Shown in pieces: positions 18,534-26,581 of a stretch of 64,000 nucleotides of DNA. A program made the position numbers and the translations under genes. Origin of the DNA: Massilia sp. Root335 (GTDB lineage: Bacteria > Pseudomonadota > Gammaproteobacteria > Burkholderiales > Burkholderiaceae_D); the NCBI RefSeq assembly GCF_001425685.1, contig NZ_LMCY01000015.1:38404-102403 (forward strand), given 5' to 3'. Position 1 is the stretch's first letter. Each line of letters begins with the position of its first letter. The notes under the pieces are model-generated. The model was not told the DNA's origin, ran no database searches, and saw only the letters and a list, made by a program, of their open reading frames with translations.

Positions 18534-19826
18534 TCACACGTCGATATCCTCCAGCCGCGCCCCCTTCGTCTCGACGAAATAGCGGGCCACGACGAACAGC
18601 TGCACGAGCATCGCCACCGCGAACAGGATGAACGGCAGGCCCTTCGAACGCGCGGCCATGGCGGGGAACACGCCGGCGACGATGGCGTCCATCAGCCAGT
18701 GCGTCGACGCGCCCAGGCTTTGTCCGCGCGCCCGCACCTCGGTCGGAAAGATCTCGGCGATGTACACCCAGATCACCGCGCCCTGCGAAAACGCGAACGC
18801 CGCGATGAACAGGACCAGCGCCCACAGGAGCAGGTCGCGGTGCAGGCCGCTCCACTGGATCCAGGCGGTCGCCGCCAGCGCGACGACCATCCCGACCGAG
18901 CCCACCATCAGCAGGGTCTTGCGTCCGAGGCGGTCGATGACGGTCAGCGCCAGCAGCGTAAACACCAGGTTGGTGGCGCCGATCGCCACGGACTGGAGAT
19001 CGGCCGACATCTTGCCGAATCCGGCGGCGGCGAAGATGTCGTTCGCGTAGTACAGGATGGCGTTGATGCCCGACAGCTGGTTGAACGCGGCGATCGCGAA
19101 GGCCAGCAGCATCGGCTTGCGGTAGCGGCGCCACGACAGCTTCGAGCCAGCGGCCATGTGGCCGCGCGCATAGCTGGCCAGTTCGCCCGCCACGTCGGCG
19201 GCGCCGATTTCGCGCAGCACCTGCTCGGCCTCTTGGGCCCGGCCCTTCACCGCCAGCCAGCGCGGGCTGTTCGGAATGACGAACAGGAGGCCGAACAGCA
19301 GCAGCGCGGGCAGCGCCGCGACCCCGAACTTCCAGCGCCACTCGTCCGCTCCCAGTTCCGCCAGGCCGACCAGGTAATTGCTCAGGTACGCGACGAGGAT
19401 GCCCAGCACGATGTTGAACTGGAACGCGCCGACCAGCATGCCGCGCCGGTGCGCGGGCGCGATCTCGGCGAGATAGATCGGCGCCAGCACCGACGATGCG
19501 CCGATGGCGATCCCGCCCAGCACCCGGGCCGCGACCAGCACCGCGAGGCTCGGCGCGAACAGGCAGCCCAGCGCCGACACGACATACAGCGCGGCGATGG
19601 CGCGCAGGCAGTTGCGGGCCCCGAAGCGGTCGCCCGGGCGCCCCGCGAACAGGGCGCCCAGCAGGGTGCCCCACAACGCGCTCGACACGGTCATGCCGAG
19701 GCCACCCGGATCGAGTCCGAACGCCTGCGTGAGGCCTTGCGTGGTGCCGGCGATGACCGCCGTATCGAATCCGAACAGCAGCCCCGCCAGGCCGCCGACC
19801 AGTGTTCCCTTCAACAGCGTATTCAT
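18534..19826 (-). CDS. MFS sugar porter (sugar:H+ symporter family)
   Basis: Inner-membrane 12-helix transporter, probably for fructose or sucrose given its neighbours. Sugar-porter signatures: GLLFGFDTAVIAG in helix 1, GDRFGAR, a PNSPRWL variant of the PESPRWL motif, QLSGINAILYYAN in helix 7, DRLGRK, and VETKG near the C-terminus. At 430 residues it is slightly short for the family. Its ATG overlaps the stop of the GH32 lipoprotein gene (ATGA), so surface hydrolysis and uptake are translationally coupled. It is the last gene of the minus-strand fructan cluster, which also encodes an ABC importer. Confidence 0.88.
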   Translation of the reverse strand: MNTLLKGTLVGGLAGLLFGFDTAVIAGTTQGLTQAFGLDPGGLGMTVSSALWGTLLGALFAGRPGDRFGARNCLRAIAALYVVSALGCLFAPSLAVLVAARVLGGIAIGASSVLAPIYLAEIAPAHRRGMLVGAFQFNIVLGILVAYLSNYLVGLAELGADEWRWKFGVAALPALLLFGLLFVIPNSPRWLAVKGRAQEAEQVLREIGAADVAGELASYARGHMAAGSKLSWRRYRKPMLLAFAIAAFNQLSGINAILYYANDIFAAAGFGKMSADLQSVAIGATNLVFTLLALTVIDRLGRKTLLMVGSVGMVVALAATAWIQWSGLHRDLLLWALVLFIAAFAFSQGAVIWVYIAEIFPTEVRARGQSLGASTHWLMDAIVAGVFPAMAARSKGLPFILFAVAMLVQLFVVARYFVETKGARLEDIDV

Positions 19827-21460
19827 TGCGCTTCCTTCCAGATCGAATTCAGGGACCAGACGTTCAGGTCGCGCACGTGCGCGTCCCCGTCCACGCTGAA
19901 CAGGCTGACGCCGTCCACGCCTGTCGTCGGGAACACCTGGTCGGTCAGCACCGCCTCGCCTTCCCCGGCGAACACCGTCACCGATCCGCGGTCGACGAGG
20001 ATCCGCAGCGGCAGCCCGGCCTCCGGCAGCGCGACCGGTGCGGTATGCCTCGCCGCGAACTGCGGATGGAAACCGGTCGCGCCCGAGCGCGTGCGGTCCA
20101 CGTACACCACGCCCTGCGCGGCGTCGTAGCCGATCTCGGTGACCGCGTCCTTTCCCAGCCGGACGCCGGCGCGCGTCGCCGTGCCCGGCTTCAGGATCAT
20201 CCGCAGTTCGAGCGGCGCGCGCGCGGCGCCGGCCAGCGGCACGGCCTGCGCGCCGCGCGCGATGGTCTGCGCCGGCGTGCCGAACAGCAGGCGGCTGCGC
20301 AGACGCTGCGCTTCCGCGACCGGTTGCTGCACCAGCGTCACGTGCCCGTTCACCGTGCGCAGGCCGAGTTCGCGCGGCAGCGCCTGGGCGCTGCGCCATG
20401 GCGCCGTCGGCACCTTTTCGCCGTACAGCCAGTTGTTCATCCAGCCGACGAGCAGGCGGCGTCCGCCGGGCGCATCGTTGTAGGTGACGCCGGCGTAGAA
20501 GTCGGCGCCGTAGTCCAGCCACCGGGGCGCGTCGGCGTCGGTGCCGGCGGCGCGGTCGCGCGTAAACGTCTTGCCGTCGAAGTCGCCGACGAAGTACTGC
20601 ATGCCCGAGCCGCCGGCCGGGCCGCCCGGATTGAGGCTGATGATGAGGACCCATTTGCGGCGCGCGGGATCGCCGTCGACCGGGAGCTCGACCAGGTCGG
20701 GGCATTCCCACACGCCGCCGGCCGCGCCGGCCGGGCCGAACTCGCCCGTCCACTCCCAGTGGATCAGGTCGCGCGAGCTGTAGAACAGGGCCTTGTGCCG
20801 CTGCGCCGCCACGGTCGCCAGCACCCACTTGTGCCCCGGCTCGTACCAGAACATTTTCGGGTCGCGGAATTCGCGGTACTCGGCCGCGTATTGCGCCGGC
20901 GGTGCGGGAATCACCGGGTTGCCGGCGTATTGCGTCCAGGTGCGGCCGCGATCGAGGCTGTAGGCGATCGACTGCGCCTGCGTGCCGGCGCGGACAAGCT
21001 TGCCGTTCAGCGTGCGCGCCTGCGGGAACACGGCCGTGTAGATCGCCACCATGGCCGGCTTGCCCGGCTGGCCGAAGCCGCTGGTATTGGCGTGATCGAC
21101 CACCGCGCTGCCGGAAAAGAACATCTGCGTGATCTTGCCGCCGGCGTCCTTTTCGACGGGCAGCGCCAGCGGCAGTTCGGTCCAGTGCAGCAGGTCGGTG
21201 CTGACCGCGTGGCCCCAGGACATGTCGCCCCAGGTGTTCTGGTTCGGGTTGTGTTGGTAGAACAGGTGATATTCGCCGTCGAGGTACACGAGGCCGTTCG
21301 GATCGTTCATCCAGTTGCGCTGCGGGGAGAACGATAACTGCGGGCGAAACGGTTCGTCGTGCGCGGGCGCGTGCGCGGGCGCGGGCGACCGGCTGGCGCA
21401 GCCGGCGGACAGCAGCGCCGCGCCGATGGTCAGGAGGGGAAGTCGGGAAGTCAAAGCCAC
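19823..21460 (-). CDS. GH32 beta-fructosidase lipoprotein (levanase/invertase/inulinase type)
   Basis: Hydrolyses beta-fructofuranosyl bonds of levan, inulin or sucrose. A lipobox (LLSAGC, Cys21) predicts a lipid-anchored, periplasmic or surface enzyme. All three catalytic GH32 motifs are intact: WMNDPNG with nucleophile Asp53, FRDPK with Asp200, and WECPD with acid Glu252. The GH32 propeller is followed by a beta-sandwich from about residue 370 (RGSVTVFAGEGEAVLTDQVFP). Length 545 is normal. It starts with GTG 21460 behind AAGGAA. It follows the TonB receptor gene and overlaps the MFS porter gene. Confidence 0.93.
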   Translation of the reverse strand: MALTSRLPLLTIGAALLSAGCASRSPAPAHAPAHDEPFRPQLSFSPQRNWMNDPNGLVYLDGEYHLFYQHNPNQNTWGDMSWGHAVSTDLLHWTELPLALPVEKDAGGKITQMFFSGSAVVDHANTSGFGQPGKPAMVAIYTAVFPQARTLNGKLVRAGTQAQSIAYSLDRGRTWTQYAGNPVIPAPPAQYAAEYREFRDPKMFWYEPGHKWVLATVAAQRHKALFYSSRDLIHWEWTGEFGPAGAAGGVWECPDLVELPVDGDPARRKWVLIISLNPGGPAGGSGMQYFVGDFDGKTFTRDRAAGTDADAPRWLDYGADFYAGVTYNDAPGGRRLLVGWMNNWLYGEKVPTAPWRSAQALPRELGLRTVNGHVTLVQQPVAEAQRLRSRLLFGTPAQTIARGAQAVPLAGAARAPLELRMILKPGTATRAGVRLGKDAVTEIGYDAAQGVVYVDRTRSGATGFHPQFAARHTAPVALPEAGLPLRILVDRGSVTVFAGEGEAVLTDQVFPTTGVDGVSLFSVDGDAHVRDLNVWSLNSIWKEAQ

Positions 21461-21487
21461 GGGGTGTTCCTTGTTGTTGTCGAAGAC

Positions 21488-21523
21488 GGGCAGGCGCGCG
21501 CCGGCCGTGCCGGCGGCCTGCCC
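21488..21523. other. Long stem-loop between TonB receptor and GH32 genes
   Basis: Outer arms GGGCAGGC (21488-21495) and GCCTGCCC (21516-21523) enclose an inner CGCCGG/CCGGCG stem. It occupies the gap between two co-directional minus-strand genes and could stabilise or attenuate the transcript; there is no U-tract. Confidence 0.5.
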
Positions 21524-21542
21524 CTGTTCAGAAGTCGGCGAT

Positions 21543-24398
21543 TCAGAAGCGGTACGTGATGCTGGCGCGGATCGTGCGGCCGAACAGCGGCCGTGCGATG
21601 CCCCGGTTGCGGGTGCCGTCCGGCGACAACAGGTCGGAGAACAGCGGATCGCCTTCCGTGAACGACAGCTGGTTGGTCAGGTTGGCCACGTGCAGCTGCG
21701 CCATCCAGCGCGACGAGATCTGGTACTGCGCCCCCATGTTGATGATGTGGTAGGACGGTAGCAAGGTCACGTTGGTGTCGGTCGCTTCCGAGTAGCGGTC
21801 GCCGACGTACTGGTATTGCCCGTAGACGGTCAGCGGAATGCCGGTCGCCGCCAGCAGGTCGTACGACGGCTGGAAGTTGGCCATGATCTTGGCCAGGCGG
21901 CGCGGACGGCGGCCGTCTTCGCTGATCTGCACGTAGTGGTAACCCGTGATCACGCCTTGCGCGTCCTTGTCTTCCTGCGTGATCTGGTAGCGCGCGCCGT
22001 CGACCTTCGGATTCTGCGCCACGACGTTACCCTTCAGTTCCAGCCCGTCGATCATATGCGGTCGGAAGGTCAGTTCGATCTCGGTGCCGACGTTGCGCAC
22101 TCCGCGCTTGTACAACTGGGCCACGTCCGGGCACGAGTTGATCTGCGTGACCCCGCCGAGCGCGGCGCACGCCGGCGACTGGAAATCCTTGTAGACGTTG
22201 ACGGCGCTGCGCGGCGAGAACTTGTTGTAGAACAGCGCGACGGAAGCCCCGAACTCGCGCGTCAGGTAGCGCAGGCCGGTCTCGTACTGGCGGATATGCT
22301 CGACGGCGCTGAGCTCGACGGGTTTGCCGTTCGCCAGCACGGCGCCCGCGGTGCTCAGGTCATTCAGGTCGCCGAGGCTCGGCAGGCGGAACGAATACGA
22401 CGCCAGTGCGTACACGGCCAGCGGCCGGATGATGCTGTAGTTACCGCCCAGCGACCAGCCCATGCCGTGATAGGTCTTGTTCAGCAGGTTCGGCTGCCCC
22501 GGGAACTGGATCTCGTTGTCCGCCGCCGTGTCCTGCGTCGAACCGACCACCACGTTCGCCGGCGTCAGGTCGGTCGTCGTATTGCGGTCGCGGCGGTCGA
22601 CGTTGGCGCGCACGTCCTGCCAGCGCACGCCGGCATCGATCTTCAGCTTGCCCCGCAACGTTTCCCAGTGGTCGAGCAGGTAGGCCGCATGGCCGTCGGC
22701 CTTGATGTGGCTGACGAAGCCGAACCAGCCGGGCAGGATGGCGCCGCCCGTCGTCAGCGACGGTCCCACCTGGTTGCCGGCGGCGTCGACCACCGTCAGG
22801 TCGACCAGGCGCGAACGCTCGGCGGTCTCGGACACCAGCAGCCCGGCCTGGAAGTTCGGATCGTAGGTGTAGTGGCTGCGGTACACGCCGAACGTGAGGT
22901 CGTGCGTACCGGCCGCCTTGAACGTCTTCTGCCCCTTCAGGTCGAGCACCGTGCTGGCGGCGTCGGTCTGGGCGATGAACGGCGTCAGGAAGTTCAGGTA
23001 AGCCGTCGGTGCCACGCGCGAACCGTCGTTCAGGTACGTGCCTGCCACGCCGACGCCCTTCGCGTACTTGGCCACGAAGTCCTCGCGGCTGATGTTGGCG
23101 AACTGCGCGCAGGCGCCGTTCGAGGGGACGTTGAAGTAGCCGATCAACTTGGCGTTACCCAGGTTGCAGCTCAAGGCCGCCGCATGCGCCGGCGAGATCA
23201 CGTCGTTCTGCAGCCGCGCGTTCAGGAAGGTCGCCGCCGTCGCCGTGTCGTTCCCCGTGAAGACGGAATTGAAGCCACTGCTGCCGCCCGTGTGGCGCAG
23301 GCCGGCCGAGAGCTTCAGGCCCGATGCGAACTCGTGGTCCAGCTTCAGCGTGAACATCTTGAAGTCGGGATGGATGCCGTCGGCCTGGTCGATGGTGCGG
23401 GTGCCGTATTCGCCGATCATGCCGAAGCGGCGGTTGTAGGGCGAGGCCGTCGTCCCGTGCGCGAAGTCGATGCCCAGCGGCTGGATGGTGTCCTGGCTGA
23501 GCACCGTCGGATTGGCCGGCGTGCCGGACTGGGTAAAGCGCGGCACCGAGATCGGCAGGTTCTGGTAGAACGCCGTGCGGTCGTCGATCACGAGGGCGTC
23601 GACGCGCGCGGTCGTCCTGCGGTCGTCGCTCGTGTAGACGAGGTTGCCGCGGACCTGGCCGCCGCGGTCCGCCGTATAGCCGGTGTCGCGGATGCCCTTG
23701 CTGCGGCGGTAGTAGCCGCCGACGGCGCCGGTCAGGTTCTTGTTCAGCGGGCCCGATACGAAGGCGTCCTGGCGGATGAAGCCGTAGTCCGCGTATTCGA
23801 GCTTGTAGCCGCCTTCGAGGTGGTCGCCGCCGGTGCGCGTGATGTGGTTGATGGTCGCGCCCAGGCCGTTCGAATACAGGATGCCGCCCGGACCGCCCTT
23901 GACCGCTTCCACGCTGTCGGTCATCAGGTCGTCGCGGACGAACACGTCGTTGTTCATGAACGGGGCTTCCGGTTCCTCGTACGCCGGCAGGCCGTCGATC
24001 AGCTGCGGCGCGAAACGGAATCCGCCGACCACGGGCAGGCCGCGCACCGTGATGTTGTTGCTGGCCTCGCCGGCCGTGCTGCCCTCGGCATAGATGCCCG
24101 GCAGGTTGCCCAGCAGGTCGGCCGTGCTCATCGGCGCCAGGCGCTGGATGTCCTCGGCGCTCAGCGTGTTGATCGAGAAGGTCGCGTTCTTCTTGGTCGT
24201 CGTCCGGGTCACGCCGGTCACGATGACGACGTTGTTCGGCTCGTCGGCGTTGGCCGCGGCTTGCGTGGCTTGCGCGGCGGCGGCCGGGGGCTGCTCCGCC
24301 TGCGCGCCGGCCTGCTGCTGGGCGAACGCGAGCGCGGGTGCCAGCGCGATGGCGAGGGCGGCCGAGCGGCCGATATAGGGGGTGAGCGAGTAGCGCAT
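21543..24398 (-). CDS. TonB-dependent receptor for fructan/sucrose uptake
   Basis: Outer-membrane receptor with siderophore-receptor-like architecture, here presumably importing fructo-oligosaccharides or sucrose. From ATG 24398, which has AGGAG ten bases upstream and begins a clean signal peptide (MRYSLTPYIGRSAALAIALA...AFAQ), it has 951 residues; an ATG at 24437 in frame would add 13 residues before it. TonB-box-like VVIVTGVTRT precedes the plug (MSTADLLGNLPGIYAEG, ITVRGLPVVGGFRFA, SVEAVKGGPGGILYSN), and the barrel ends ASITYRF. A LacI-type operator lies about 72 bp upstream. Function is inferred from the gene cluster, as in the sux loci of xanthomonads. Confidence 0.9.
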   Translation of the reverse strand: MRYSLTPYIGRSAALAIALAPALAFAQQQAGAQAEQPPAAAAQATQAAANADEPNNVVIVTGVTRTTTKKNATFSINTLSAEDIQRLAPMSTADLLGNLPGIYAEGSTAGEASNNITVRGLPVVGGFRFAPQLIDGLPAYEEPEAPFMNNDVFVRDDLMTDSVEAVKGGPGGILYSNGLGATINHITRTGGDHLEGGYKLEYADYGFIRQDAFVSGPLNKNLTGAVGGYYRRSKGIRDTGYTADRGGQVRGNLVYTSDDRRTTARVDALVIDDRTAFYQNLPISVPRFTQSGTPANPTVLSQDTIQPLGIDFAHGTTASPYNRRFGMIGEYGTRTIDQADGIHPDFKMFTLKLDHEFASGLKLSAGLRHTGGSSGFNSVFTGNDTATAATFLNARLQNDVISPAHAAALSCNLGNAKLIGYFNVPSNGACAQFANISREDFVAKYAKGVGVAGTYLNDGSRVAPTAYLNFLTPFIAQTDAASTVLDLKGQKTFKAAGTHDLTFGVYRSHYTYDPNFQAGLLVSETAERSRLVDLTVVDAAGNQVGPSLTTGGAILPGWFGFVSHIKADGHAAYLLDHWETLRGKLKIDAGVRWQDVRANVDRRDRNTTTDLTPANVVVGSTQDTAADNEIQFPGQPNLLNKTYHGMGWSLGGNYSIIRPLAVYALASYSFRLPSLGDLNDLSTAGAVLANGKPVELSAVEHIRQYETGLRYLTREFGASVALFYNKFSPRSAVNVYKDFQSPACAALGGVTQINSCPDVAQLYKRGVRNVGTEIELTFRPHMIDGLELKGNVVAQNPKVDGARYQITQEDKDAQGVITGYHYVQISEDGRRPRRLAKIMANFQPSYDLLAATGIPLTVYGQYQYVGDRYSEATDTNVTLLPSYHIINMGAQYQISSRWMAQLHVANLTNQLSFTEGDPLFSDLLSPDGTRNRGIARPLFGRTIRASITYRF

Positions 24399-24470
24399 AC
24401 GTACGAATCTCCTGTAGTTGATATTGACTTCTTTCACTTCGTTTTTCCAGCCGCCGGTCTCGTAAACCGG

Positions 24471-24487
24471 ATGTCCATCGTTGTCAT
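24471..24487 (-). promoter_or_regulatory. LacI-type operator, copy 1 (TonB receptor unit)
   Basis: ATGTCCATCGTTGTCAT on the plus strand, identical to the copy at 34271-34287. It lies between the fructokinase stop and the TonB receptor start. On the minus strand a TATTTT hexamer ends 10 nt before it, about where a -10 box would place the transcript start at the operator; no good -35 is seen. Confidence 0.7.
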
Positions 24488-24509
24488 TTCTTGTGAAAAA
24501 ATAGACGGA

Positions 24510-25469
24510 TCAGGGTTGCGGCATGTCCAGCGCCTCCGCGCCGGCCAGCTCGCTGGTGTAAGGGAGGTCGGCGCCCCGGCGCGAACAGGTGATGGCCGCC
24601 GCGCGTGCCGAGAAGCGCAACGCCTCCACCAGTTCGTCGCGGCCGAGGCCTTCCACCGCGCGCCGCGTGAGGCAGCCGGCGCGCTGGAGCCAGGCCAGCA
24701 GGCCGGCCTGGAAGGTGTCGCCCGCGCCGACCGTGTCCACGACGGCGACCGGCACGGCCGGCAGCTCCACCGCCGCCAGCGTGCGCGTGGCCGCGACGAC
24801 GCCGCGCTCGCCCCGCGTGACGGCCACGAGGGCCACGCCGGCATCCAGCGCCTCGGCGATGAACGTGTCGATGCGGCGGCCCGGATACAGCGCGTGGATG
24901 TCCTCCTCGCTGACCTTCAGCACGTCGGTCCGGCGCATCATCCAGCACAGCGTCTCGCGCCAGACGTCGGCGCGCGGCTCGATCGTCAGGCGCACGTTCG
25001 GGTCGTACACGATCAGGCTGCGGCCATGCTGGCGCTCGACGAGCGCGCGCAGCGTGGACGCCACCGGCTCGACGACCATGCAGTACGAGCCCACGTGCAC
25101 GGCCTGCGCGTCGGCGGGCACCCGCTCCAGGTCGGCGAGGCGCACGGCGCGCTCCGCGGTGCCGCTGCCGTAGAACGTGTAGACCGGCACGCCGCCGGCG
25201 TCGACGCTCACCATCACGAGCGCGGTCGGGGCGTCCGGCCGCGGCGCCGCGGACAGGTCCACGCCCTCGGCCTGCAGCGCCGCGTACAGCTTGCGGCCGA
25301 ACACGTCGTGCGACAGGCCGCCGAAGAACCGTGCGGCGCCGCCCAGCCGCGCCACGCCGGTCGCCAGGTTGAACGGCGAACCGCCCTGGCATGCCGCCAG
25401 GTCGATGGCGGCTGCCCTCTCCTGCGTCGCGAACACATCGAACAACGCTTCCCCACAAACGACGATCAT
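24510..25469 (-). CDS. Fructokinase (PfkB/ribokinase family)
   Basis: Cytoplasmic ATP-dependent sugar kinase, here most likely converting fructose to fructose-6-phosphate. N-terminal CGEALFDVF and GGSPFNLATGVARLG are typical of bacterial fructokinases. The C-terminal PfkB signature DTVGAGDTFQAGLLAWL carries the catalytic Asp and anion hole. 319 residues, the usual length. ATG 25469 is preceded by GGAGG and overlaps the stop of the ABC ATPase gene by four bases. The function follows from family and from the flanking beta-fructosidases. Confidence 0.92.
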   Translation of the reverse strand: MIVVCGEALFDVFATQERAAAIDLAACQGGSPFNLATGVARLGGAARFFGGLSHDVFGRKLYAALQAEGVDLSAAPRPDAPTALVMVSVDAGGVPVYTFYGSGTAERAVRLADLERVPADAQAVHVGSYCMVVEPVASTLRALVERQHGRSLIVYDPNVRLTIEPRADVWRETLCWMMRRTDVLKVSEEDIHALYPGRRIDTFIAEALDAGVALVAVTRGERGVVAATRTLAAVELPAVPVAVVDTVGAGDTFQAGLLAWLQRAGCLTRRAVEGLGRDELVEALRFSARAAAITCSRRGADLPYTSELAGAEALDMPQP

Positions 25470-26581
25470 GCTGCCTCCGAAATAATGTTGATTTGATTGC
25501 CGGCCGGCGCCGGCTGCCGCGGTTCGATCCGTACGCCGTCCGCGCCGAACACGTGCAGCGCGCCCGCCGCGTGCGTGACGGCCCAGGCGCTGCCGGGTGC
25601 CGGCGGCGCGTCCTTGATCGAGACGACGAGCGGCCGGGACAGCCCCTCCACCTCCAGGTGCACGTGCGAATCGGCGCCGAGCCGCTCGACGAGAGCGACG
25701 GTGCCGCGGATCGCCCCGCCGGCATCCGGCACCAGGTGCTCCGGACGCAGGCCCACCGTCACCGTGCTGCCGCAGGCGGCCGCATTCTCCCAGTCCAGCG
25801 GCACGCCGCCCAGCGCGAGCCGGCCGTGCGCGTCGACCGCGCCCTCGACGAGGTTCATCTTCGGCATGCCGATGAAGCCGGCCACGAACACGTTCGCAGG
25901 ACGCTCGTACAACGCCATCGGCGCGCCGATCTGCTGCACGCCCATCGGCCCCAGCACGACGATGCGGTCGGCCAGCGTCATCGCCTCGACCTGGTCGTGG
26001 GTCACGTACACCATCGTCGCCCCCAGCTGCTTGTGCAGGCGGGCGATCTCGGCGCGCATGTCGGCGCGCAGCGCGGCGTCCAGGTTCGACAGCGGTTCGT
26101 CGAACAAAAAGGCGCGCGGCTTGCGCACGATGGCGCGGCCGATCGCCACGCGCTGGCGCTGCCCGCCCGACAATTGCGGCGGCTTGCGGTCCAGCAGGTG
26201 CTCGAGCTGCAGCATGCGCGCGACCGTGTGCACGGATGTGTGGAGGTCCTTCTTCGGCACCCGCGCCAGGCGCAGGCCGAAGGCGATGTTCTCGAACACG
26301 CTCATGTGCGCATACAGCGCATAGCTCTGGAACACCATCGCGAGGCCGCGCCGGGCCGGCGGCGTCTCGTTGACGCGCACGCCGTCGAGGCGGATCTCGC
26401 CGCCGCTCGCCTCTTCCAGTCCCGCGATCATGCGCAGGACGGTCGATTTGCCGCACCCGGACGGCCCGACCAGCACGACGAATTCGCCGTCCGCGACCGC
26501 GAACGAGATGTCCTGCAGGACCGGGCTGGCGCTCTTGCCCGCGTAGGTCTTGCCCACGCCGTTCAACGCGATGGATGCCAT
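25466..26581 (-). CDS. ABC importer ATPase, MalK/UgpC/MsmK type
   Basis: Nucleotide-binding subunit that powers carbohydrate ABC importers, presumably the permease pair encoded upstream. Walker A GPSGCGKST, Q-loop MVFQSYALYAH, signature LSGGQRQR, Walker B AFLFDEPLSNLDA and the H-loop VTHDQ are all intact. A C-terminal OB/TOBE regulatory region begins near residue 240 (VGLRPEHL). 371 residues. The start overlaps the 3' end of the LamG-GH32 gene by 19 bases, and the stop overlaps the kinase ATG. It is separated from its permeases by two GH32 genes, a less common order. Confidence 0.95.
   Translation of the reverse strand: MASIALNGVGKTYAGKSASPVLQDISFAVADGEFVVLVGPSGCGKSTVLRMIAGLEEASGGEIRLDGVRVNETPPARRGLAMVFQSYALYAHMSVFENIAFGLRLARVPKKDLHTSVHTVARMLQLEHLLDRKPPQLSGGQRQRVAIGRAIVRKPRAFLFDEPLSNLDAALRADMRAEIARLHKQLGATMVYVTHDQVEAMTLADRIVVLGPMGVQQIGAPMALYERPANVFVAGFIGMPKMNLVEGAVDAHGRLALGGVPLDWENAAACGSTVTVGLRPEHLVPDAGGAIRGTVALVERLGADSHVHLEVEGLSRPLVVSIKDAPPAPGSAWAVTHAAGALHVFGADGVRIEPRQPAPAGNQINIISEAA

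Noticed and set aside
24484..25725. Open frame overlapping fructokinase
   Set aside because: Arg-rich out-of-frame translation; the kinase frame has PfkB signatures and a ribosome site.
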